Of a stretch of 22,826 nt of DNA, positions 16,577-22,826 are shown piece by piece (the first letter of the stretch is position 1; the number at the start of each line of letters is the position of its first letter). Made by a program: the position numbers and the translations under genes. The notes beneath the pieces were generated by a model that saw only the letters and a program-made list of their open reading frames with translations, was not told the DNA's origin and ran no database searches. Origin of the DNA: Clostridiales bacterium (lineage in GTDB: Bacteria > Bacillota > Clostridia > Peptostreptococcales > T1SED10-28); NCBI GenBank assembly GCA_007134725.1, contig SLKF01000003.1, forward strand, positions 1 to 22,826. Reading direction: 5' to 3'.

Positions 16577-17557
16577 TTGTCGAAGAAAATCTTAAAAGAA
16601 CTGATTTGTAATAGTATCGATGATCATCGAAAGGAAATCCTGAGAATTGCACGGGAGGTACAAAACCACCCGGAGCTCGGTTATAAAGAAGAATATCTAA
16701 GTAAGAAGATCGCTAAAATTTTCGAAAAAATGAGTTTGGATGTGGAAGATCATATTGCCCTTACCGGTTGCAAAGCTACGATCAATGAGGATTTGCGAGG
16801 GCCCAACCTTGCAGTAGTTGCAGCATTAGATGCAGGTTTAAATCCATCTCATCCCGATGCTAATGAAGAAGGAGCAGTTCACGACAAGGGAAACAATCAT
16901 CAAATTGCTATGATGATTGCAGTTGCCATTGGACTAATTAAATCCCATGCGGTACAAAACCTTGACGGAAAAGTCACATTCATCGCCGTCCCGGCTCAGG
17001 AAGCGGTAGATTTAGATTATAGAGATGACCTTATAGGTAAGGGGGAAATTCGATATCGTTACGGAATCAAAGAACTTCTGAGAAGAGAGTGTTTTGACGA
17101 AGTTGATATTGCTTTGTCGATTCAAAATATGGATTTGGAAGACGAAGATACCAAAATGATAATTGCACCAAAGTATTCATCTGTACCTGATTATGAGGGA
17201 ATCGGTGTCATCTTTGAGGAAAATGCGAAACTTTTCTACCGGGAATCACAAATTAAATGGTCGGAAAATATCATCGGAGAAGATTTTTTTAATCTTCAAG
17301 AATTAGCACAGGTTATGCCCATACTTCAGCCATTGGCCGGAGGGGTTAAAGGCGCTCGAGGCAGTAAAGATTTCGAGTTGGTAGATAAAGACATTGCATA
17401 CCTCATTCCTGCTAAAATTATGGCTTTGACCATTGTGGATCTACTGTATGATAATGCAAAGAAAACCAGAAAAATACTCAAGAATTATAATCCCCCAAAA
17501 ACCATTGAAGAATATCTTTCGGAAGATGAGTATCAAAAGAGTTTTTCTGAAGAATAA
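16577..17557 (+). CDS. M20-family amidohydrolase homologue, probably a metal-free pseudoenzyme
   Basis: The start is TTG at 16577, seven bases after AGGAGGG; an ATG at 16559 overlaps that binding site and is rejected. The 326-residue product aligns by eye with M20D amidohydrolases: LRIAREVQNHPELGYKEEYLSKKIAK (about 22-47) is the usual N-terminal helix, and VTFIAVPAQEAVD (133-145) matches the strand that normally reads VxFxAxPAEE. Ligand positions are lost: the A-C-G-H-D/H segment reads VHDKGNNHQ (101-109), the first Glu of the EE pair is Q141, and the later ligand His region reads SIQN (181-184). Family members are about 390-430 residues; the part after residue 190 is too short for a full lid/dimerisation domain. 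It begins a two-gene unit with a dehydroquinase-like protein. I infer a binding or regulatory role. Confidence 0.75.
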   Translation: MSKKILKELICNSIDDHRKEILRIAREVQNHPELGYKEEYLSKKIAKIFEKMSLDVEDHIALTGCKATINEDLRGPNLAVVAALDAGLNPSHPDANEEGAVHDKGNNHQIAMMIAVAIGLIKSHAVQNLDGKVTFIAVPAQEAVDLDYRDDLIGKGEIRYRYGIKELLRRECFDEVDIALSIQNMDLEDEDTKMIIAPKYSSVPDYEGIGVIFEENAKLFYRESQIKWSENIIGEDFFNLQELAQVMPILQPLAGGVKGARGSKDFELVDKDIAYLIPAKIMALTIVDLLYDNAKKTRKILKNYNPPKTIEEYLSEDEYQKSFSEE

Positions 17558-17625
17558 ATAACTGGCAGATATTTAAGAAAAGAGAGCTTTTTATTGAAAA
17601 AACTGTTGTGACAGGAGGCAAACCC

Positions 17626-18066
17626 TTGAAAAAAATACTCATGCTCCATGGAATCAACCATAATTTATTCGGGAAGAGGGATCCTAAACAATATGGAAAG
17701 TTTACCTTGGATGAAATCAATGCAAGGCTTCAAAGACTGGGAGAAGAATTGGGTGTTGAATTGGAGTTTTATCAAACAAATCATGAAGGGGAGATGTGTG
17801 AAAGAATTCATCAGGCCTTTTTTGAAAAAGTGGACGGGGTAATGATAAATGCCGGAGCATGGACTCACTATAGCTATGGGATTCATGATGCCCTGGAAAT
17901 TTTAGAGGTACCCATCATTGAAATCCATATGTCCAACATCTATCAAAGGGAAGAATTTCGGCGAAAGTCCGTATTCGAAGATCTCGTTCAGGGTCAAATT
18001 ATAGGATTTGGCATGAAGAGTTATTTGCTAGGCTTAAGAGCTATAGTATCGAATATAGAGCTGTAG
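17626..18066 (+). CDS. aroQ: Type II 3-dehydroquinate dehydratase-like protein
   Basis: The start is TTG at 17626 with AGGAGG seven bases upstream; an upstream GTG (17608) precedes the binding site and is rejected. The 146 residues are the standard AroQ length. Catalytic and substrate positions known from the family are all recognisable: N11, R18, Y23 (YG), E54 in NHEG, N75, H81, E99, H101 (EIHMSN), R108 and R112. It departs from the family signature at three places: GPNLN reads GINHN, and INPGAYTH reads INAGAWTH. The normal reaction is 3-dehydroquinate to 3-dehydroshikimate in aromatic biosynthesis. No other shikimate gene is here; its partner is the M20 pseudoenzyme 68 bp upstream. It could be the housekeeping AroQ or a specialised paralogue. 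The family is sure, the role is not. Confidence 0.82.
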   Translation: MKKILMLHGINHNLFGKRDPKQYGKFTLDEINARLQRLGEELGVELEFYQTNHEGEMCERIHQAFFEKVDGVMINAGAWTHYSYGIHDALEILEVPIIEIHMSNIYQREEFRRKSVFEDLVQGQIIGFGMKSYLLGLRAIVSNIEL

Positions 18067-18393
18067 GGATTTTTCTATGGAGTTTTACGTTTATTGTATA
18101 TATATTCCAACGGCGTTCCTCCCTGAAAGAGGATGGGGCATGAGGTACCTATTCAGGCCAAAAAGCATATATTTTTTCAAAATGCTCCGTATAATTGTAA
18201 AATTTTGTATGAATAAACACTCCACAGTAAAAACTGTGGTTTTTCTTTTTTTGCGTAAAAAATCAATTGGTAGAGAATAATGAAGACTTTAAGGGTATAT
18301 ATGGAAACAGTAATCAAGTAATAAGCAAGAGGTTTTTTCTCGTTTTTAATAGGGGAGATCCTAATTAATCATATTTTGGAAAGGATGATTACA
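18067..18393. other. Intergenic region, 327 bp
   Basis: It contains a clear terminator (18222-18252) after a 3' untranslated stretch of about 155 nt. An imperfect inverted repeat CCTGAA (about 18122-18127) / TTCAGG (about 18152-18157) lies in between. A 67-codon open frame at 18077 runs through the terminator, has no good binding site and reads as low-complexity, so I do not call it. I could not fix a promoter for the amylase. Confidence 0.6.
18222..18252 (+). terminator. Intrinsic terminator of the M20/dehydroquinase unit
   Basis: CCACAGT (18222-18228), loop AAAA, ACTGTGG (18233-18239), then TTTTTC and a run of seven T. Compact 7-bp stem with a strong T tract. Confidence 0.88.
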
Positions 18394-19869
18394 ATGTCTG
18401 AAAAAAACGGAGTTATGTTACAGGCGTTTCATTGGTACACTCAAGAGGAGGGCTGGCTTTGGAATTGGGTTCGAATGGAAGCCTTAAATTTGGCTAATGC
18501 GGGATTTACTGCAATGTGGTTACCACCGGCTTATAAGGGTACCGGCGGAGGTTTTGATGTGGGGTACGGAGTATACGACCTATTTGACTTAGGAGAGTTT
18601 GACCAAAAAGGTACGGTAGCTACAAAATATGGAACAAAAGAAGATTATATTAAAGGAATTCAAGCGGCTCATAAGGCTGGGATGGAAGTTTATGGAGATA
18701 TAGTTTTGAATCATCGACTTGGAGCAGATCATGAGGAAGAATTTTATGGAGTTCCCATAAATCCGGAAAATCGACGGGAAATCATCGGGGAAAAACACAA
18801 AATTAAGGCTTGGACCCACTTTTCTTTCCCTGGGAGAAAGGGCAAATACTCAGAACTGCAGTGGCATTGGTGGCATTTTAATGCGGTGGATTACAGTGCT
18901 TTGGATGAGGAACGGGACGCCATATATCTAATCGATGGAAAAGCTTTTGATGAGGATGTGGCGGAAGAAAAAGGGAATTATGACTATTTAATGGGCTGTA
19001 ATTTGGATTTTAACAGTCCGGATGTACAAAAAGAATTGATCCATTGGGGGAAATGGTACTTGAATACAACGGGTATTGATGGCTTTCGATTTGATGCGGT
19101 TAAACATGTAAAATCAAAATTTTTCTTGGAATGGCTCCATTGTATGAGAAAATATAAAAACAAGGATTTATTTGCCGTAGGAGAGTATTGGTCAAAGGAC
19201 TTACAAGCTTTGTGTGAATTTATTGATGATACTCGAGAAAATATTATGCTTTTTGATGTGAATCTGCATTTTAATTTTGTAAAGGCTAGCAAAGATCCTG
19301 ATAATTATGATATTACTAAAATATTTGACCGAACATTAATGAAGAAAGCCCCTCATTTAGCAGCGACATTTGTTTCCAATCATGATTCTCAACCCCTGCA
19401 ATCCCTAGAGTCTGTTGTAGAACCTTGGTTTGTTCCGTTGGCTTATGGAATTATTCTCCTTAGAAGAGAAGGGTACCCGACGGTTTTTATCGCAGACTAT
19501 CATGGTGCTAAATACAAAGACCGGGGTCATGATGGAAAGGACTATGAAATTGAAATGGCCAGTCATCAATGGATGATTGATAAATTTTTATACGCACGAA
19601 AAAATCATGCTTATGGTGAGCAGATTAATTATTTCGATCACCAAAGGCTATTGGCATGGACCCGGGAAGGAAACGAGAAAGAATCCGGAGGGGTTGCGGT
19701 ATTAATCAGCACCGGCGAAGAAAAGAAATTATCAATGAAAATGCCTCTAGGGAACAAGTTGTATAAAGATTTGACAGAGCATGTAGATAAAACTGTACAA
19801 ACCGATGAAAATGGTTGGGGTGTATTTTCTGTAAAGAAAAATTCTATATCAGTCTGGATATTGGAATAA
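18394..19869 (+). CDS. Intracellular alpha-amylase (GH13, AmyA/AmyS type)
   Basis: The start is the ATG at 18394 with GAAAGGA eight bases upstream, giving 491 residues; an upstream TTG at 18376 lacks a binding site. The four GH13 regions are intact: DIVLNH (102-107), GFRFDAVKH with the nucleophile D234, FAVGEYW with the acid/base E264, and FVSNHD with D331. A calcium-site-like segment with the FNSPDV stretch precedes region II. There is no signal peptide, so the enzyme acts on internal glucans such as glycogen or imported maltodextrins, like cytoplasmic AmyA of enterics and the Bacillus megaterium type. It appears to be a single-gene unit; no glycogen or maltose genes are adjacent. Length and motif spacing fit the liquefying-amylase subfamily (GH13_5). 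Confidence 0.95.
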   Translation: MSEKNGVMLQAFHWYTQEEGWLWNWVRMEALNLANAGFTAMWLPPAYKGTGGGFDVGYGVYDLFDLGEFDQKGTVATKYGTKEDYIKGIQAAHKAGMEVYGDIVLNHRLGADHEEEFYGVPINPENRREIIGEKHKIKAWTHFSFPGRKGKYSELQWHWWHFNAVDYSALDEERDAIYLIDGKAFDEDVAEEKGNYDYLMGCNLDFNSPDVQKELIHWGKWYLNTTGIDGFRFDAVKHVKSKFFLEWLHCMRKYKNKDLFAVGEYWSKDLQALCEFIDDTRENIMLFDVNLHFNFVKASKDPDNYDITKIFDRTLMKKAPHLAATFVSNHDSQPLQSLESVVEPWFVPLAYGIILLRREGYPTVFIADYHGAKYKDRGHDGKDYEIEMASHQWMIDKFLYARKNHAYGEQINYFDHQRLLAWTREGNEKESGGVAVLISTGEEKKLSMKMPLGNKLYKDLTEHVDKTVQTDENGWGVFSVKKNSISVWILE

Positions 19870-19937
19870 AGACCCTTGTAAGGTTCAAGGCACAATGAAA
19901 TACTGTATAAATCAATCGTGATCAACCTTGGTATTTA

Positions 19938-19966
19938 TTGAAATTTTTAGAGCTATTTTGTAAAAT
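19938..19966 (+). promoter_or_regulatory. Sigma-A-type promoter for the ADP-ribosylglycohydrolase
   Basis: TTGAAA (19938-19943), an exact 17-bp spacer, TAAAAT (19961-19966), with TG directly before the -10. Predicted start near 19973, giving an unusually long leader of about 210 nt. Confidence 0.6.
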
Positions 19967-20111
19967 GACGCTACTTAGTTTATTTTATAGTTGCTACTAG
20001 CTCGACAGCAATCCTACCATACTTGTACTGTAACGATGATGAAAATATCTATAGTTTAAAGTATAAATACTGTTGAGGATTGTATTTATATTATGATTTG
20101 ATCAGCTTTCC

Positions 20112-20167
20112 AAGGGGTAATAATGAACCATAAGATAGACTTTCCTGCAAAAGGGGATTTACCCCTT
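20112..20167 (+). promoter_or_regulatory. Mutually exclusive hairpins before the glycohydrolase start
   Basis: CCCCTT (20162-20167) can pair locally with AAGGGG (20151-20156; loop ATTTA). As TTACCCCTT (20159-20167) it can instead pair over 9 bp with AAGGGGTAA (20112-20120), which is the binding site of the leader ORF. The main binding site GAAGGAGG (20171-20178) lies four bases further on. Confidence 0.45.
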
Positions 20168-20188
20168 AGCGAAGGAGGCTTACCATGA
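20123..20188 (+). CDS. Possible 21-residue leader peptide, translationally coupled
   Basis: ATG at 20123 with AAGGGG five bases upstream; 21 codons, starting MNHKIDFPAKG, ending in TGA (20186-20188) that overlaps the next gene's ATG as ATGA. Such overlaps usually mean translational coupling. The frame also covers the main gene's binding site, so ribosomes translating it would melt the hairpins there. It may be chance: the ORF is short and only its layout supports it. Confidence 0.4.
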   Translation: MNHKIDFPAKGDLPLSEGGLP

Positions 20189-21231
20189 AGAGGAGTTCCG
20201 ATTACTTTAGAGGTTGTTTATTAGGGGGAGCGGTAGGGGACGCTTTGGGATGGCCTGTGGAATTTATGAGCTATAAAGAAATTCTCGAAAGATATGGAAT
20301 CGGAGGTCTTCGTGAGTTGTCTCTTTCATCAAGAGGGGTGGCGGAAATCAGCGATGATACCCAAATGACTTTGTTCACAGCAGAGGGTATACTCCGGGCA
20401 CAAAATCGATATCTATCAAAAGGGATTTGTCACATTCCCTCCGTAGTTTACTATGCCTATTTAAGATGGTTGTATACCCAGGGATATAGTGAAGGGATGG
20501 ATCAGAGTATTTTGGAAAAAAGCTGGTTACTATTTGCCAATGAGCTTTTCAACCAAAGAGCTCCAGGAGGGGCTTGTATAGCTGCTCTGCTGAGTGGTAA
20601 ACAGGGAACGATTCAAGAACCGATTAACAACAGTAAAGGCTGCGGGGCGGTTATGCGAGTGGCACCCATCGGACTCATGTTTCGAAAAAACGAAGCTTTT
20701 GAAGTAGCTATTCAGTGCGCTGCATTAACCCACGGGCATCCTTCGGGATATTTATCGGCTGGTTGTTTAGCCTACTTAATTGCTTCGATTATTGAAGGAG
20801 CAGAGATAGAAAGAGCGGTGAGGGGAACTCTTTTGAAATTAGAGGAATATGATAATCACCAGGAATGCACAGAAAAAATCATCATGGCCTTGGAATTATC
20901 AAAAATGGGCCTTACAAATTATCGATCAATCACAAAAATCGGAGAAGGTTGGGTTGGAGAAGAAGCCTTAGGTATTGGAATATACTGTGCACTGAAATAT
21001 CAGAAAAGTTTTAAAAAAGCATTAGTAGCATCGGTGAACCATGATGGGGATAGTGACAGTACCGGCGCAATTACTGGCAATATTTTAGGGGCCTATAAGG
21101 GGGTCTCCGATATACCCGGTGCTTGGATTGGTAAAATTGAGTTAAGAGATGTATTAATCCTCATTGCTGATGATTTACTAAAAGAATATGACGAAGAAAC
21201 CATGAATTGGGAACGATACCCCGGGTATTAA
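20185..21231 (+). CDS. ADP-ribosylglycohydrolase (DraG/ARH family)
   Basis: 348 residues, all-alpha DraG fold. The dinuclear metal site residues are present: D57, D58 and T59 in ISDDTQ, and D289, D291 and T293 in NHDGDSDSTGAITGN. Other family marks are the N-terminal GCLLGGAVGDALGWPVEF (10-27), GCGAVMRVAPIGL (about 152-164) and THGHPSGYLSAG (about 182-193), and a C-terminal NWERYPG. These enzymes remove ADP-ribose from proteins, nucleic acids or small molecules in the cytoplasm. No ADP-ribosyltransferase gene or toxin partner lies beside it, and no nitrogenase genes, so the target is open. The ATG has GAAGGAGG six bases upstream and overlaps the stop of a possible leader ORF. A remnant of a similar 3' end follows 79 bp after the stop. 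Confidence 0.93.
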   Translation: MKRSSDYFRGCLLGGAVGDALGWPVEFMSYKEILERYGIGGLRELSLSSRGVAEISDDTQMTLFTAEGILRAQNRYLSKGICHIPSVVYYAYLRWLYTQGYSEGMDQSILEKSWLLFANELFNQRAPGGACIAALLSGKQGTIQEPINNSKGCGAVMRVAPIGLMFRKNEAFEVAIQCAALTHGHPSGYLSAGCLAYLIASIIEGAEIERAVRGTLLKLEEYDNHQECTEKIIMALELSKMGLTNYRSITKIGEGWVGEEALGIGIYCALKYQKSFKKALVASVNHDGDSDSTGAITGNILGAYKGVSDIPGAWIGKIELRDVLILIADDLLKEYDEETMNWERYPGY

Positions 21232-21309
21232 TCCGGTTATTCATAGAAGGTTGGAAGTTATTTTAACGCTGCTTAATAAAAAAAGATGTCTTTACCTGTA
21301 ATAGAGTTG

Positions 21310-21333
21310 AATCGGGAACGGTATCCAGGATAG
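21310..21333 (+). pseudogene. Likely remnant of the 3' end of a second ADP-ribosylglycohydrolase gene
   Basis: 24 bases here encode N-R-E-R-Y-P-G-stop, while the real gene's last codons (21205-21228) encode N-W-E-R-Y-P-G-Y. The copies agree at 18 of 24 bases, and of the six differences four are synonymous third-position changes, as expected for a paralogue once under selection rather than a fresh duplication. Slightly upstream, 21279-21290 reads KKDVF-like in another frame, close to LRDVL in the gene; that part is weak. Confidence 0.45.
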
Positions 21334-21348
21334 TGGGAGGGAATAGGA

Positions 21349-22659
21349 ATGAATGGTTATATTGAATGGTATTATTATCCGTTTTATGGGGCAGTGATCG
21401 CCAGTTTTTTAGTTTATGCTCAGTTTCGCGGGGGACAACGGGGATTTAAAAATCCATATTGTACAAAATGGTTTTTAAACATGAAAAATCGGATATTTCT
21501 CATTTATATTTTTGCTTTTCTTCTTTCAACCGTTTTTCATGTAGTCTTTCCGGTTGCAGCAATGGATGTTCCTAGCGGGTCTTATGAGGTTGGAACGCAG
21601 ATCTATGACTGGACCGACGAAGATCGGTTGGAAACTTATGGTGATGAAGCCGGTAGGGAACTACGGAAAATAAAAATTCAAGTTTGGTATCCTGCAAGTA
21701 CCGTAGAAGGTTTTACACGACTTCCCTGGATTCCTGAAGGAAGGGTGGTTTCCAGAAAATTGGCAAGAATCTTTTATTTTCCTCCGTTTATGTTGGATCA
21801 ATCGGAAGAAGTGCTATCCAACAGTTACTTGGATGCACCGGTTTTACAGGAGAAACACTTATATCCTGTTGTGGTACTCTCTCATGGATGGAGTGGATTT
21901 CGAACCCTTCATACGGATTTGGGAGAATTGTTGGCCAGTCATGGATACATTGTTTTTGGCATCGATCATACCTATGGAGCTCCCGTGGTTATTTTTGAAG
22001 ACGGAAAAGAAGTAAACTTTGACGGTGAAGCATTACCCCGACGGGATGATCCGGATTTTCTAAAATTTGCTGAAAAATTCGTAAGCACCTATGAAAAAGA
22101 TATCTCTTTTGTATTAGATGTTATAAGCAAACCCGATGAAAACAATATGGACGAGGCTTTAAGGCAGGTTTTGGATAGGGACAGAATCGGATTATTAGGT
22201 CATTCCACCGGAGGGGGAGCCGGTATAAAAGTTGCATGTATGGATTCCCGTGTACAAGGAATTATTGGATTGGATCCGTGGGTAGAAGCTTTTCCAGAGA
22301 GTATTGTGGAAAGAGGTATAAAATCGCCTTACTTATTTTTACGAAGTGAAGAGTGGAAAGGACAAAAAAATGATGAAAATTTGATGAAAATTTTACAAAA
22401 CAATGACCAAGGAGACTTGTATCAAATCATGGGTACTACCCATGTGGATTTTACTATGATTCACATGTATTCTTCCATCACAAGTGTGGTACGTCTTACG
22501 GGCTCTATAGAACGGGATCGATTTGAAGAGATTCAGGAAATGTTTGTCCTGCAATTTTTTAATGAACACCTTAAAGGAGAAGGAAAAGAGGGGATGGATT
22601 TTGTAGAGAAACAATATCAGGAAGTGTATCGGGTTCCTATTGATAAGAATGATCAGTAA
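21349..22659 (+). CDS. Membrane-anchored alpha/beta hydrolase, PAF-acetylhydrolase (isoform II)-like
   Basis: 436 residues with two hydrophobic segments (about 11-25 and 48-70) and then an alpha/beta hydrolase domain that probably faces outside. Catalytic residues are visible: nucleophile S286 in GHSTGGG, acid D309 in GLDPW, base H365 in GTTHVDF; the oxyanion segment is LSHGWSG (177-183). The layout, including V-x-V-W-Y-P (about 111-116) and the FPPF stretch, matches bacterial proteins annotated as platelet-activating factor acetylhydrolase or dienelactone-hydrolase-like. Substrate unknown, probably a short-chain lipid ester. The ATG follows GGGAGGG seven bases upstream. No clear promoter of its own; it may be read from the upstream glycohydrolase. 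Confidence 0.88.
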   Translation: MNGYIEWYYYPFYGAVIASFLVYAQFRGGQRGFKNPYCTKWFLNMKNRIFLIYIFAFLLSTVFHVVFPVAAMDVPSGSYEVGTQIYDWTDEDRLETYGDEAGRELRKIKIQVWYPASTVEGFTRLPWIPEGRVVSRKLARIFYFPPFMLDQSEEVLSNSYLDAPVLQEKHLYPVVVLSHGWSGFRTLHTDLGELLASHGYIVFGIDHTYGAPVVIFEDGKEVNFDGEALPRRDDPDFLKFAEKFVSTYEKDISFVLDVISKPDENNMDEALRQVLDRDRIGLLGHSTGGGAGIKVACMDSRVQGIIGLDPWVEAFPESIVERGIKSPYLFLRSEEWKGQKNDENLMKILQNNDQGDLYQIMGTTHVDFTMIHMYSSITSVVRLTGSIERDRFEEIQEMFVLQFFNEHLKGEGKEGMDFVEKQYQEVYRVPIDKNDQ

Positions 22660-22721
22660 ATCATATTAAAATAGCCGTATAGGAGATGTGTGACAAAGTT
22701 TCCGGCGGTATTTATTTTTCA

Positions 22722-22749
22722 TTGACATAATAAACATAAAGGATATAAT
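22722..22749 (+). promoter_or_regulatory. Near-consensus promoter with overlapping inverted repeat
   Basis: TTGACA (22722-22727), a 16-bp spacer and TATAAT (22744-22749), both perfect. TAAACAT (22731-22737) inside the spacer and ATGTTTA (22757-22763) after the -10 form an inverted repeat, and CATAAAG (22735-22741) / CTTTATG (22764-22770) a second one, positions typical of repressor sites. Confidence 0.8.
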
Positions 22750-22797
22750 TAAACTAATGTTTACTTTATGGATTTAGGTTGAGAAAGGAGGGAAATA

Positions 22798-22826
22798 ATG
22801 ACCGCAAGAGAAAAAGAAATTCTTAA
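22798..22826 (+). CDS. Start of a gene, possibly an HTH regulator (truncated by window end)
   Basis: ATG at 22798 with AAAGGAGGG five bases upstream and a near-consensus promoter. Only nine full codons are visible (MTAREKEIL). This resembles the first helix of HTH proteins that begin with a T-x-R-x-x-x-I-L pattern, but the fragment is too short to assign. The inverted repeats over its promoter would fit autoregulation. Confidence 0.55.

Larger units (their letters stand above)
19870..20184 (+). other. Long leader region before the ADP-ribosylglycohydrolase gene
   Basis: 315 bp. It holds a good promoter (19938-19966), then a leader of about 210 nt with a 21-codon ORF at its end (20123-20188) and competing hairpins (20112-20167). 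TTGCT/AGCAA (about 19991-20012) could form another stem. A small hairpin CCTTG/CAAGG (19874-19890) after the amylase stop has no T tract, so the amylase has no clear intrinsic terminator. Confidence 0.6.

Noticed and set aside
18116..18160. Inverted repeat CCTGAA/TTCAGG as a small RNA or riboswitch
   Set aside because: The stem is short with a long unpaired middle and no promoter just upstream; probably 3' untranslated sequence.
18077..18280. 67-codon open frame after the dehydroquinase-like gene
   Set aside because: It runs through a strong intrinsic terminator, has no convincing ribosome binding site, and its translation has no recognisable domain.
19911..19925. ATCAA-type repeats near 19911-19925 as an FNR site
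   Set aside because: The two ATCAA elements are direct, not inverted, and no promoter is correctly placed.

Overview
The window (roughly 40% GC by eye, strong AAGGAGG-type ribosome binding sites, several TTG/GTG starts, short intrinsic terminators) looks like chromosome of a low-GC anaerobic Firmicute, most likely a member of the Clostridia. The best content-based support is a hybrid-cluster protein (Hcp) divergent from an FNR-type regulator with four cysteines, plus a clostridial-type FMN alpha-hydroxyacid oxidase. I see no rRNA, tRNA, CRISPR array, insertion sequence or phage genes.

Layout. 1-300: 3' end of a universal stress protein gene and a bidirectional terminator. 353-5110 (minus strand): a tight three-gene operon of an ICMT/PEMT-like membrane methyltransferase, a GH3-fold acyl-adenylate enzyme and a membrane GAF-GGDEF-HD-GYP protein whose GGDEF domain looks dead and whose HD-GYP domain looks active. 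5435-6307: a two-domain VOC (CatE-like) protein. 6381-9026: the FNR/HcpR-like regulator and hcp, divergent around a 267-bp region that holds two palindromes and a terminator in front of hcp. 9173-11667: a three-gene ABC-2 exporter, convergent with a small membrane protein (11671-12063). 12352-16497: a soluble three-PAS histidine kinase without a response regulator, an alpha-hydroxyacid oxidase with an N-terminal four-cysteine motif, and a GTPase with a DUF697-like tail, probably one operon. 16577-18066: a two-gene unit of an M20 amidohydrolase homologue lacking its metal ligands and a type II dehydroquinase-like protein with its catalytic residues kept. 18394-19869: an intracellular alpha-amylase. 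20185-21231: an ADP-ribosylglycohydrolase with a long leader, a 21-codon leader ORF and competing hairpins, followed by a scar that looks like the end of a second glycohydrolase gene. 21349-22659: a membrane-anchored PAF-acetylhydrolase-like hydrolase. 22798-end: the start of an HTH-like gene behind a near-consensus promoter.

How they fit together. The clearest coherent module is nitrosative/oxygen stress defence (Fe-S regulator plus Hcp). The most unusual units are the M20 pseudoenzyme/dehydroquinase pair, the methyltransferase/GH3/HD-GYP operon, and the leader and 3' scar of the ADP-ribosylglycohydrolase. All functional statements come from reading motifs by eye; no database search was run.
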